From Phellopilus nigrolimitatus (Eukaryota; Basidiomycota; Agaricomycetes; Hymenochaetales; Hymenochaetaceae), in the NCBI GenBank assembly GCA_021029095.1, contig JAJOHG010000385.1:1-24000 (forward strand): a stretch of 24,000 nucleotides of DNA, read 5' to 3'. The stretch's first letter is position 1. The number at the start of each line of letters is the position of its first letter. A program made the translations under genes and the position numbers. Under the pieces are notes generated by a model. It did no database searches. It was not told the DNA's origin and saw nothing but the letters and a program-made list of their open reading frames with translations. Below, one piece after another: positions 1 through 8,968 of this stretch.

Positions 1-43
1 TTAAGGTGGTTGGTTTTGGTGGTGTGGGTTTTTTAAGTGGTGG

Positions 44-1584
44 TTAGTAGATACGACTGGGCTCCGCCTGGTCGCCCCAGTACTCCGCAAAGGTCTCCTT
101 AGGTTCTAGTCCGTACTTGAACTCAGCGAGCATAACGTGGCCATAATCAGTGAGCAGCTACAAGTAATTATTGATTAAAGAACAGCCTCTGGAACGAAAC
201 GACAATTTGCATACCGGACAGCTTGTGTACCCGTCGTACTTCGCCGCGCTGCTCACCTTGCCGGTGTCCACAAACGAGAATAAGTTCTCCGTCAGAACAG
301 GCGCCTGAGCCGTGATTGCCGCCGCCGTCTTGCTCGTCGGCAAGCTCGAACAGTCACCGAGAGCAAACACGTTGCTGTACTCCGGGTTCTTGTGCTGCAT
401 CGTTGCGTCATCAACGCTCACCCACCCGGCCTGGTCCGCAAGCGGGCTGCTTTTAATGACGTCGAGCGGACCCATCGGCGGCGCGACATGCAGGAGGGAG
501 TAGTCCGTTGTGACCTCCGATCCATCACTCTTCTTGAAGGTCGCAACACGATTGGCAACGTCGATGAAGTCAGGTTGTGCGAAAACCTCGGCATGGATGC
601 CGCGCTCCACGCGCAGCGTATTAAGCGCGTCAGAATACTTCTTCACGGAGAACATCGTCGGCATGCCATTCCAGAATTCGACTTTGACATTGTCCCCACG
701 GTTTGTTCTGCGATAGCGGTCCCAGGCCATGTTCATGATTTTTTGAGGAGCTATATGCATGCCATCTAGTCAGTATGAACAAATATAGTACATTACGTTA
801 ACGTGTGACTGACCGCCGGCGCACTTAATGACACCCGCCGGCTGCGTGAAGACAGCCTTGCCATTTCTCAACGCATCGATGTCCTTCCACGCCTTGTCAC
901 AAGTGTTGTAGGAGTAGATGGAGGAAACACCCGAGGTCGGATCGGCCAACCCCTGCGAAAGACCTTTGACACCTCCCCAGTTGATTTGGAGACCAGTCGC
1001 GACGACGAGGATATCATAGCCGACGGTGCGACCGGAGGCGAGGGTTACTGAGGAGGATTTGGGCTCGAATGACTTGACGTCTTCCGGCACGTGCTTGATA
1101 TGGCTCGGGAAGAGCGATGCAAGAGGCCGACGGAGCTCTGTTTTGTCTTTTAGACCAGCGCCGACAAGCGTCCTGATACAACGAATGCGATATCAAACCT
1201 GAACATGTCTGTTATGACAGCATCAGACAATTGAGATACTGACCATCCTGGCTGGTTTTATGTTCATCGTCAATATCATAGCTCTTTCCAGCACACGGAA
1301 GCGTCACATACCTGATAGTGATGCCACTCCGCTGCATCAACAACAGCGACGTCGTCATCAGCGAGCGTTTTTCCCGCATCTTTGAAGCGGTCAAAGATCT
1401 GGTTAGAGACGCTGATGCCGCCAGAGCCTGAAAAGATGGTTCACAGGCTGGACGTTTCGTGTATGGAGTTGCCAAGCTCACCTCCACCGACGACAAGGAC
1501 CTTGTACTTGTCCTTTGAAGCCGCCGCTGCCGTGCTGGCGAATCTGGCACCAGATGTATGAAGGGCGCGGGCAACGAGCGCCAT
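44..1584 (-). CDS. SQOR: Sulfide:quinone oxidoreductase, mitochondrial (411 aa, 6 exons)
   Basis: Flavoprotein of the inner mitochondrial membrane that oxidises sulfide and passes electrons to ubiquinone (HMT2/SQOR family). Exons on the minus strand: 1584-1482, 1427-1312, 1251-1244, 1172-814, 750-215, 157-44. They sum to 1236 nt, which is 411 codons plus TAA. The start gives an Arg/Ala-rich, acid-free N-terminus (MALVARALHTSGARFAS) typical of a mitochondrial targeting peptide. The FAD-binding glycine motif VVGGGSGG follows at about residues 31-38. The two redox cysteines of eukaryotic SQOR are present: Cys193 in IKCAGAPQKIM and Cys373 in YDGYTSCPLL. The conserved YQPGWTLVGAG segment appears only if an 8-nt exon is included. 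Length is close to fungal and animal homologues. Introns are 54, 60, 71, 63 and 57 nt, all GT..AG. The gene diverges from MSO1 across 315 bp. Family assignment is secure; exon borders are inferred from splice signals and family conservation. Confidence 0.95.
1244..1251 (-). other. SQOR: 8-nt micro-exon of SQOR
   Basis: On the minus strand the 8 bases CCAGGATG lie between an acceptor (AAAACCAG) and a donor (GTCAGT). The preceding exon ends in phase 0 after ...CACTATCAG and the following exon starts G ACG CTT GTC. Joining all three gives H-Y-Q-P-G-W-T-L-V-G, the conserved SQOR motif. Skipping the 8 nt loses Pro-Gly-Trp and shifts the frame. The flanking introns are 60 nt (1252-1311) and 71 nt (1173-1243), normal for this genome. 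This is a reading of the sequence; there is no transcript evidence. Confidence 0.85.
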
Positions 1585-1899
1585 GATAAAGAAGGACTTA
1601 CAAAAATTGCTGAAGTTCGTCTCGGAGTTTTGAACCGCGAAGGATGATTATTGCGACATCGTTGCCTTTTCGAGACATGATCGGCGCGCGTAGCACGTCT
1701 ATTTTTGGTGGCGACACGCTTGTGGCTTATAATCATTCCCGGTTGCCACCTCCCGACGTCGACGACGGCTTCATTTCTCTACTTCCGCCCATCACCTCGC
1801 CAGCTGGTCTGCGCGACAGTGTACTTTTCTTTCGCCTTCTAGTTTTGTTTTTCTATTCTACCGACTTTTCATTCCACTGTACTATTCACGACCGACATC
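1585..1899. promoter_or_regulatory. Divergent intergenic region SQOR / MSO1
   Basis: A 315-bp gap separates the start codons of two head-to-head genes, so it must hold both 5' UTRs and promoters. The MSO1-proximal part (about 1790-1890) is rich in C/T on the plus strand, as often seen upstream of fungal starts. I see no clear TATA box and no longer motif that I can name. Confidence 0.6.
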
Positions 1900-3203
1900 A
1901 TGCTACCAGCAAACCCTCGCTCAGGAAGGAGTCTAACAACGAGACGCCCGGCAGCGTCACAGTCGAGGTCTGTGAGCCGTCCAAGAGCAGGGTACTCGGA
2001 CGAAACTGAAAGGGAACCGAGGGGACGTACTCAGCAAGATGTTCCTATTCGTCCGCAACGCTCCATGAGCAATGTGTCCCTATCTCGTACGCATCAGTCG
2101 ACGGAGTCCCCTCCGCCCTTGCCTCGTCAAGCACATAGGACCACCCCTTCCAACGCGGTGCGGCCTGTACACTCCCGTCCGCCCGCCTCAAGAGAATCCG
2201 TTACATCAGATTCATCCGTATCTTCGTCCGGTTCGTCATTCATGGACCGCATGCGACAGCGTTATCCGGATAGCTCGTCTTCACAAACCAGTCTGGAACT
2301 CGAACAAGATTCCCCCAAAGATCACAAGGAGTCCCAGCGCCAGTTTCGAGGCAAGTGGACCGATGGCGGAGATGCTTATCGTGGTGAGTTATTTTCTGCT
2401 CCTTATACGTGCGAATCTCATTGTGAAAAAATGTGTGCTGTAGATACTGAACAACCTTCGAAAACTGAGCAAGGTCCCGCTCTTACTAGCTACGTTTCCT
2501 ACGGCAGCTCAATCTGGAGCCGCATCACGACCGCCACGAGCAGTCTGGCTTGGTCCGGGAGCTCAATAAGCGGAGGTTAGTTTTTGGTGTGTGCCACGAA
2601 GCATTAGCTGACAGACGGTCAAAAGCAGTAACTTCGAGTGGGGACTCTGAGGTGACTCGGGTTCTGAAGGCATATTATCTTAATACTGCACGCGATAGGT
2701 CAGATTTACCTGACTGGCTTTTCGACGAACGCGAGCGAGGAGTGGTCAAGGGATCTCAAGATATTGGCCGTGACGAAGATCATGTCGCGACGACTTCGCA
2801 GGATCGGGTTGCAGTGACACGGGGTAAAGGTCTCAGAGATATCTACGACGAAGCAGCGGCCTCTGTCTCCACTTCTCGAAGCAGCAGAAGGCCTGCAGAC
2901 GATACATCGTCTACCGTCGGCTCCGAAGTGCCGGGTGCTTCCAAAGCAACAAATCGATTGAAGGCACTTCGGGATGCGAAACGCAGGGCTGCGGCGGGAG
3001 GGCGCGCAGCGAGCACTTCAGCTGCGAACTTTGCAGAAGAGCACGAACGCAGCGCATCGCCTGACGATTATGGTGGATTCAATAATGCTACTTCGGTTGC
3101 GCCGTCATCAGGGTGGAAAGGGTCGGATAATCAAGGAGGGTACGATGCGAAACGGATGCCACCTGCTCGAGTCGGATTGCCAACAAATCCGAGGAGACTT
3201 TAA
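1900..3203 (+). CDS. MSO1: Mso1-like Sec1-binding protein (396 aa, 3 exons)
   Basis: Exons 1900-2383, 2444-2575 and 2629-3203 sum to 1191 nt (396 codons plus TAA). Introns are 60 and 53 nt; the second has a CTGAC branch site. The central region carries W-S-R-I-T-T-A-T from Trp186, then S-E-V-T-R-V-L-K-A-Y-Y (212-222) and D-L-P-D-W-L-F-D-E-R (231-240). This Trp / R-V-L..Y-Y / L-P-x-W-L order is that of the Sec1-binding region of yeast Mso1, which binds the SM protein Sec1 at exocytic sites and helps SNARE assembly. The N-terminal 160 residues are Ser/Pro/Arg-rich and probably disordered. The C-terminal part has a basic helix-like stretch (ATNRLKALRDAKRRAA). An alternative acceptor at 2607 would make a 32-nt intron and add seven residues in frame; the 53-nt intron is more typical. 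The family call is from motif memory, so function is inferred. Confidence 0.8.
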
Positions 3204-4220
3204 CTGACGCGTGCGATACAAGTGACATTCTGTGGACTTTGCTATTCTTGGGTGTTTGATCATCACAATGATTGGATGTACTAGGTATATGAACACGTTA
3301 CGACTGTCTTGTATTCACCTCCCCGTTTTCACCTGAACGCAGGAAAATAATGCGAGTGGAGGTTTGAGCTCGCATGGATAAGTACGTACATGTAATTTGC
3401 AGTTGAGGTCGCGGACCCTTTATGTGGAATGAAGGTGAGACGACCAAGGGCAGGCGTTGCTAGTAACTTGTTGATTGGATGCACTGCGTCCGGGATGCCC
3501 GGAATAAATTTCCAGAACCAATGAAGTCGGATGGCTTGGAAGCGGTGAAATAAAACGAGTCCGCTAGAAGACCATATGATATGTTTCTTTCCAGTAGCAC
3601 GCCGGGTGCTGGAGGTCCAAAATTAACGAATGCTGCAGCGACTTGTAGCGAGGGAGCATAGCAATGTTCTGAGCAGCTGTCGAGCGTGAATATTGAAAAG
3701 ATGGAAACAACCAATTATAGAGATGGTTCTGCTGTTGGTTGGCAGTCGCAGACGTCGAAGGCTGATCGCAAACGGTTAGTCGCCATGGGTGCGCGTCGTT
3801 ACGCGTTTCAAACTCCGCTCACCAGAAGTCGGGATCGCCCTCTTATACCGTGCCTTCTGGCATCAACTGGTTTCTCACCCCCTCGTCCCCTTCGTTTTTC
3901 TTCGCCACCACCTTTTCCTCTTCGCTTTCTTTTTTGGCTTTTGAAGTCGAGCTTGGTTCTCGACCTGCCAACCCATTCATTCATTCGGGGCAAGTGTAAA
4001 CTCTTAACTTCAGTTCCAGGTCCTTTTACTCACAGCACTCGCTTATAGATCACTTGCTCTTTGATAGACAGGCCGATTAACTAACCCGTCTTCATTGCCT
4101 CTGCGAGGACCAACTCGACGCGTTCTTTCGTCCTAAACAAACCACACCTCGACGGTTTTATAACTTCTCTCCACTTCACGCCCCTTTCCGGATTTTCTTG
4201 AGATTTTTTTTTGAGCAAAA
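3204..4220. other. Intergenic region, MSO1 3' side and copper protein 5' side
   Basis: About 1 kb between two plus-strand genes. Small open frames on both strands here (for example 3460-3714 minus and 3686-4048 plus) show no recognisable motif. A C/T-rich stretch on the plus strand at about 3840-3960 and a weak TTTATAAC at 4157-4164 are the only promoter-like signs. Confidence 0.5.
4212..4219 (-). promoter_or_regulatory. Octamer matching the fungal copper-response element
   Basis: TGAGCAAA on the plus strand is the exact reverse complement of TTTGCTCA, the element bound by Mac1-type copper-sensing activators in fungi. It lies directly before the ATG of a predicted copper protein, probably inside the 5' UTR, which is an unusual place for an upstream activating element. 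An 8-mer can occur by chance roughly once in a window of this size on two strands, so this is only suggestive. Confidence 0.25.
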
Positions 4221-5699
4221 ATGGTCAATTTCGTCGCATCGTTGGTTGGAACCGCCCTCGCTTTCCAAGTCGCATTCGCTGCACCTTATCCTGATAGCTC
4301 TCTTGGTGATGAAGTCGGGGTGTCCGCACCGGACGGAATCCCCATCACCAATACGGCCGAGCTCGCTAAGTACGCTGCGTTTATTTGTATTTTATTCTCT
4401 ATATTTAGATGAATGCAGGCAAAGCTCAATGGAAGCAATGTCAATGGGCATGGGCTCTGACATGGGAATGGGTTCTGGCATGGCCATGACGTCCTCGCCA
4501 GCTGCCATGGCCACTTCGATGATGGAAGCCTCGTCCTCGGCGATGATGGCAGCTCCCTCGTCTTCAATGATGATGGACTCGACCGCAACCATGAGCGCCG
4601 CCATGTCGATGAACACTATGTCGTATGGATCCGGTAGCTCGAACTGGGGCGGCAGTGGCTACAACAGCTGTGTGCAACGTGAATGATCTCACAGACTACG
4701 TCTCTTGGATATCTTGCTAACAGTACTCTGAATTTCAATTTATTAGAATGCGTTGCCTCCTTTGGCGCTCCCATGGCCACATACTCTCCCAGCACTGCGA
4801 GCTCGAGTTCCAACTCCAGCGGCTCTATGGGTACGGGCGCCACGCACACGGTCATCGTCGCCCCTTCGCAAGGTGTGCTCCGCTATGTCCCTTTTGCGAC
4901 GAACGCATCTGTGGGCGACACCATCAAGTTTATGTGGGGCGCCAACATGCACACCGTCACCAAGTCTTCGCAGCTCGAGATTTGCAACAAGACGTCTGCT
5001 GCACCCTTCGCCTCTGGCACGCAGAACAAGAGTTTCGTCTTCACGCAAATGGTCAACTCCACTGACCCGACGTTCTTCTACTGTGGTGTCCCGACTCACT
5101 GTCAGAAGGGTATGTTCGGAATCATCAACCCGCCGAGCGCGCTCGCCGCAAACACGTCCGTCGCAAGCATGATGCCTGCTCTTGCTAGCAATGTAAATAC
5201 ATATTTTCTGATGTATTGCATAATTACTAACTCATCTTCTCTGCAGAGCTCTGACGTTGCCGCTATGGCTATGATGACTCAGAACATGACTCAGGGCAGC
5301 CAAGGCGCTGCCGCCTGGGGTGGCTCAATCGACATGGCCAGCATGCCCGCATGGTCGTACAATATGGTCGCTGAAAATGTCATGTACAGCCGCAGCTTCC
5401 TCGCTGCCAACCCTGATGTTCTCCAGTCCGACGGCTCTGTCAATCTCGGCGCATCTAGTGCGCCATTAATGATTCCCCAGGATCTCTCCGCTATGCTCGC
5501 TGCATCGTCAGCTTCACCTTCGTCTGCAGCTTCCCCTACTGCGGGGAACCCTAGTGGGGCTGCTTCAACTGCTGCCGAGAATGCCGGCTCGTCTCCATCT
5601 GCTAGTGCTAGCACTTCCACGAGTGGTGCGCGGGGCCTTGTGGCGTCGAGTGTTCTCGCTAGCATTGTTGCCCTTGTCGCTGCCGCCTTCGCGCTTTGA
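4221..5699 (+). CDS. Secreted, probably GPI-anchored cupredoxin with Met-rich block (435 aa, 4 exons)
   Basis: Exons 4221-4369, 4419-4678, 4747-5192 and 5247-5699 total 1308 nt (435 codons plus TGA); introns are 49, 68 and 54 nt. Order of parts: signal peptide (residues 1 to about 20, ending AFAAPYPD); a Met/Ser-rich block with 20 Met in residues 54-117; a Cys pair C-V-Q-Q-C (134, 138); a plastocyanin-like domain at about 165-265; a Ser/Ala-rich stretch; and a hydrophobic C-tail after SGARG that fits GPI attachment. Type 1 copper ligands are all present: His205 in NMHTV, then Cys249, His254 and Met259 in YCGVPTHCQKGM, with the usual C-x4-H-x4-M spacing. Such proteins sit on the cell wall or plasma membrane of fungi and are thought to bind copper or carry electrons; the precise role is unknown. 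N-x-S/T sites suggest glycosylation. Confidence 0.9.
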
Positions 5700-6200
5700 G
5701 CCGTCTATCGTAGTACATTGGAGCTATCGGACAGGTTGAGAGTTATGGACTTTAAGAGGACATGTTATCATTTTTGTTTAATCTTTTTGACTCGTTAATC
5801 TCAAGGATCTCCAGTGGGAGAAGCATCTTATATACCGCTTTCTTTTGGTTTCGTTGGTTTGTTTACGGACTCTTCATACAGCTCGTGTTTTAGTTACAAT
5901 CCATGCATTGATGTTGATTCGTGCCGGTGATCACCTTTTCTTCAAGTACGTTGCGAAGCGTACATGAAAATATATGTTTTCTTGACTAATTCGTAACTTG
6001 ATTACGTGCTCTGTTATTGATTGAATGGTCGATCCCGAAAGCGTATGTTTAAGCGTCGCGGTCGTGATCGTGAGAACACTATACTCAGATGACCGAACAA
6101 CCCATAAACGTCCATGTAACGTTTCAACTTCCACATTCAAACTTGCCTCATCCCGCCACCAACCGCACGAGTCCACCGCGCGCGCGTTCGACATTTCGTC
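5700..6200. other. Intergenic region between cupredoxin gene and SRC1
   Basis: About 500 bp holding the 3' end of the copper-protein gene and the promoter and 5' UTR of the next gene. The first 200 bp are T-rich, as expected of a fungal 3' UTR. The last 80 bp are CCAC/CGCG-rich before the start codon. I see no RNA gene or clear regulatory motif. Confidence 0.5.
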
Positions 6201-8968
6201 ATGTCGCGCCAGACGACAAGCCAGATCATAGCCAAAGGAGACTATCTGAGTGCCAACTTCGACGCCAAGACGCTTACCATCCCACACCTCATCGGCATCT
6301 TCGCGTACCATCAAGTTCAATATCCATCCCAGCACAACAAGGCGAAGTTGGTCGACATCTTTAACACAGAGATCAAGACGAACGGCTCAAAGCTCAGGAG
6401 GCAGCGTCTCGAGAGACAGGAGACGCTCGCGAGTGAGGACGGTATCGTCGATGGCGTGACTGGCGCCCCGATCGCCCCTACACAACCGGTACGTTTGCTT
6501 TAGTCCTATTTTTTCCATGACTGATCGATGAGTCTGCCATGTTTCAGTTACCGGTTCGTCGCTCTTCCCGTCGTCTGAGTCGTGAACCGTCTCAGGAACC
6601 GACGCGTCCTGACCCCGTATGTATCTGAGGTTGAGTTTAACATAACACGTCCGTATCTAACAAAGGCTCGTAGCCTAAACGCCGACGCTCCTCCGCTGAG
6701 CCATCTATTGGCAGGCCTACGCGGAAGTCTGCCATCAAGCCAGCACCTGTTATATCAGAAGAAAGTGAAGACGAACTACAGGAGCAGCCAGAGCCAGAGC
6801 CACTCCCACTTCCGAAAGTAGGAAAGCGGAAGGATGTACGTATTGATGATTTTGAGTATAACAAAGTTGCGTCTGAATTAACGGTTTATGAATCTAGTCA
6901 GAAGCTGCTGGACCATCTTCACGACGCGTTTCTCAGAAGGTGACGCTCTTTTGGCGGCATTTCGCTCCTAGATTTTCTCTTACTTACGAGAATAACCGTG
7001 CAGTTTGGTCCCGGAACCGATGACAGTGGGTGGGAGGATAACAACATATTCCAGTCTGGTGCCGAATCTTCATCGCCTATTCGTCCATCGAAGCCAAAAG
7101 CACCTCGCAAATCGAATTTGCGGAAGTCCCGAGCTTCGATGTCTGCACCACCAGAATCTCCAACCCGATCACCTTCGTCACCAGTTTTCTCTCCACCCCA
7201 CGCAAAATTTAACCCTAACTTACCTTCCATCGTAACGCAATCAAAGTCACGCCTAGCTGCCATCAAGGTAAGCTTGACATTACGCATGGTGGATCTTATT
7301 ATACTTATATAAAAAACAGAATGAAATCGAGGACAGCTACATAGATGACAATTCCGGTCTGGCTGATGTCAGTGCCGAGATTGTCTTAGAAGAAGAAGAT
7401 TCAGAGGAAGAACACGACGACGTGGATCAGGAGCAAGAGTTTGATGAGGACGAATCGATACTCGAAGATGCACAAACGGCTGAAGTCGCTCAGCGAATCT
7501 CTGACGGGGGAGCTGTCATTCGCAAACCATTGACCCATGTCTCTTCCCGATCGACTCCGCTGTGGCAACGGGTTCTTGTCGCACTATTTGTTTTAGTGCT
7601 TTCCGGCTTGGCTGGTCAATACAAGCTTGAATCGGCACCTATAGGATATTGCGACACAGGTTCACATACCAATGATGTCCTCATGGATATTCGTGAAAAA
7701 CGGCAAGAAATCGAAGGCTGCCATGCTCAGTTCACAGAAGGTGGCAATATAGATAAATGTGTTCCGCTTCCTCTGATCCCTCTTCCTCGTCCCGATGCTT
7801 GCACTCCCTGCCCTGCTCATGCGATCTGCTCGCGATATTCTGCCCGTTGCGAAGATGGGTACATCATGCATCCGCATCTTTTGGCCAACATCCCATACTC
7901 GTCTAATCTTGCAGACGGTCTGCCTGGACTTGGTCCAATTGCGTTTCCGCCGAAGTGCGTCGATGACGAACTACGAAAGAAGAATATCAATGTTTTGGGA
8001 AAGAAAATGGACGCTGCACTTGCTGAAATCAGAGGCGAAAGAATTTGCGCGGGAATTGATACGCAAGTTCCCGTTGACGGTGGCGAAGCGCGAAGGTGGG
8101 GGTACAGAATAGACGAGCTGTTGGATCTCATGAAAAAGCAATACCCCCGAGAGGTAAGGGAGTTTCCCTTTCCTAAAAATGACTACGATATTCTGCCGTC
8201 TCTAATATGATCCCTTTAGAGTAACATCCCAAAGTTCGAGGAGTTATACTGGGAAGCGCTTCCTCAGCTAAGAAAGTATGGACGTCTCATTGAAGACAAA
8301 GACTCTGAGTAAGCTGCATGCTCTGCATATTTTCTGTCAAGCTCGCTGACCACAGTTCAGAAACAATCAATATCTAGCTTCTGATCACGCGGACTTGAGC
8401 TGGAGCTGTCGGGGCATTGTCGCAGCGAGGCAATCATGGACAGCTTGGCGTAAAAGTGTTTTTGGTGAGAAAAACATGTATCGACATGTTCCGTCTCGCT
8501 GAGTCTTATCACTACGCAGGAATGGTCGGGATATTCTTATTCGGTTTATACGGGAAATCTCAAATGACAGCGCGCAGTATGGAAAACCGACGCGTAGCCG
8601 AACTGGTCCAGATTGCGCTTGACACGCTGCGAAACCAAGAGATGAACTACCACACGGACCCTGTTACGACACCGCAGCCGTATCTGTCTTCCCTCCAACT
8701 TCGTGACCTCATTCTTCAGGATGAGCACTCCATTCCAGTTCGTCGTCGGCTCTGGGATCGTGTCGAACGTATTGTCGAAGGCAATGCGAACGTACGTGCG
8801 AACCTGGAAGAGCTCCGTGGTGGTGAAGAAGCGCGCGTTTGGAGTTGGGTCGGCAGCAGTGGTTTGCTTTCACCAGTTAAGAATAGGGTGCTACCGTTTC
8901 AACCACCGTCGCACGAGGAGCTCGGAGCTGGATCTTCGGGCGAAGTTCAACGGAGGGTTGTCGCGTAA
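6201..8968 (+). CDS. SRC1: Src1/Heh1/Man1-type inner nuclear membrane protein (766 aa, 9 exons)
   Basis: Exons: 6201-6488, 6548-6616, 6674-6835, 6898-6939, 7004-7267, 7320-8153, 8220-8308, 8361-8464, 8520-8968, totalling 2301 nt. The N-terminus has a HeH/LEM-like helix-extension-helix at about residues 15-55 (LTIPHLIGIFAYHQVQYPS). A long charged, proline-rich and acidic linker follows. A transmembrane segment lies at about 356-374 (LVALFVLVLSGLAG). Then comes a Man1-Src1 C-terminal domain with clustered cysteines (CTPCPAHAICSRYSARCEDG) in the lumen. A short second membrane segment is near 615-628, before a winged-helix-like tail (PYLSSLQLRDLILQDEHS). The family tethers chromatin, telomeres and rDNA to the inner nuclear membrane and helps nuclear pore quality control through ESCRT factors. 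Introns are 52-66 nt. Borders of the small exon 4 (42 nt) and its acceptor are the least certain; phase 0 at both ends supports the model. Confidence 0.92.

Noticed and set aside
1..43. G/T-rich start of the window as telomere-like repeat
   Set aside because: No regular TTAGGG-type unit; it follows the SQOR stop codon and is best read as its 3' UTR.
4392..4616. Minus-strand open frame opposite the Met-rich block
   Set aside because: It is the mirror of repeated ATG/TCC codons in the real gene; low-complexity shadow without start context or family match.
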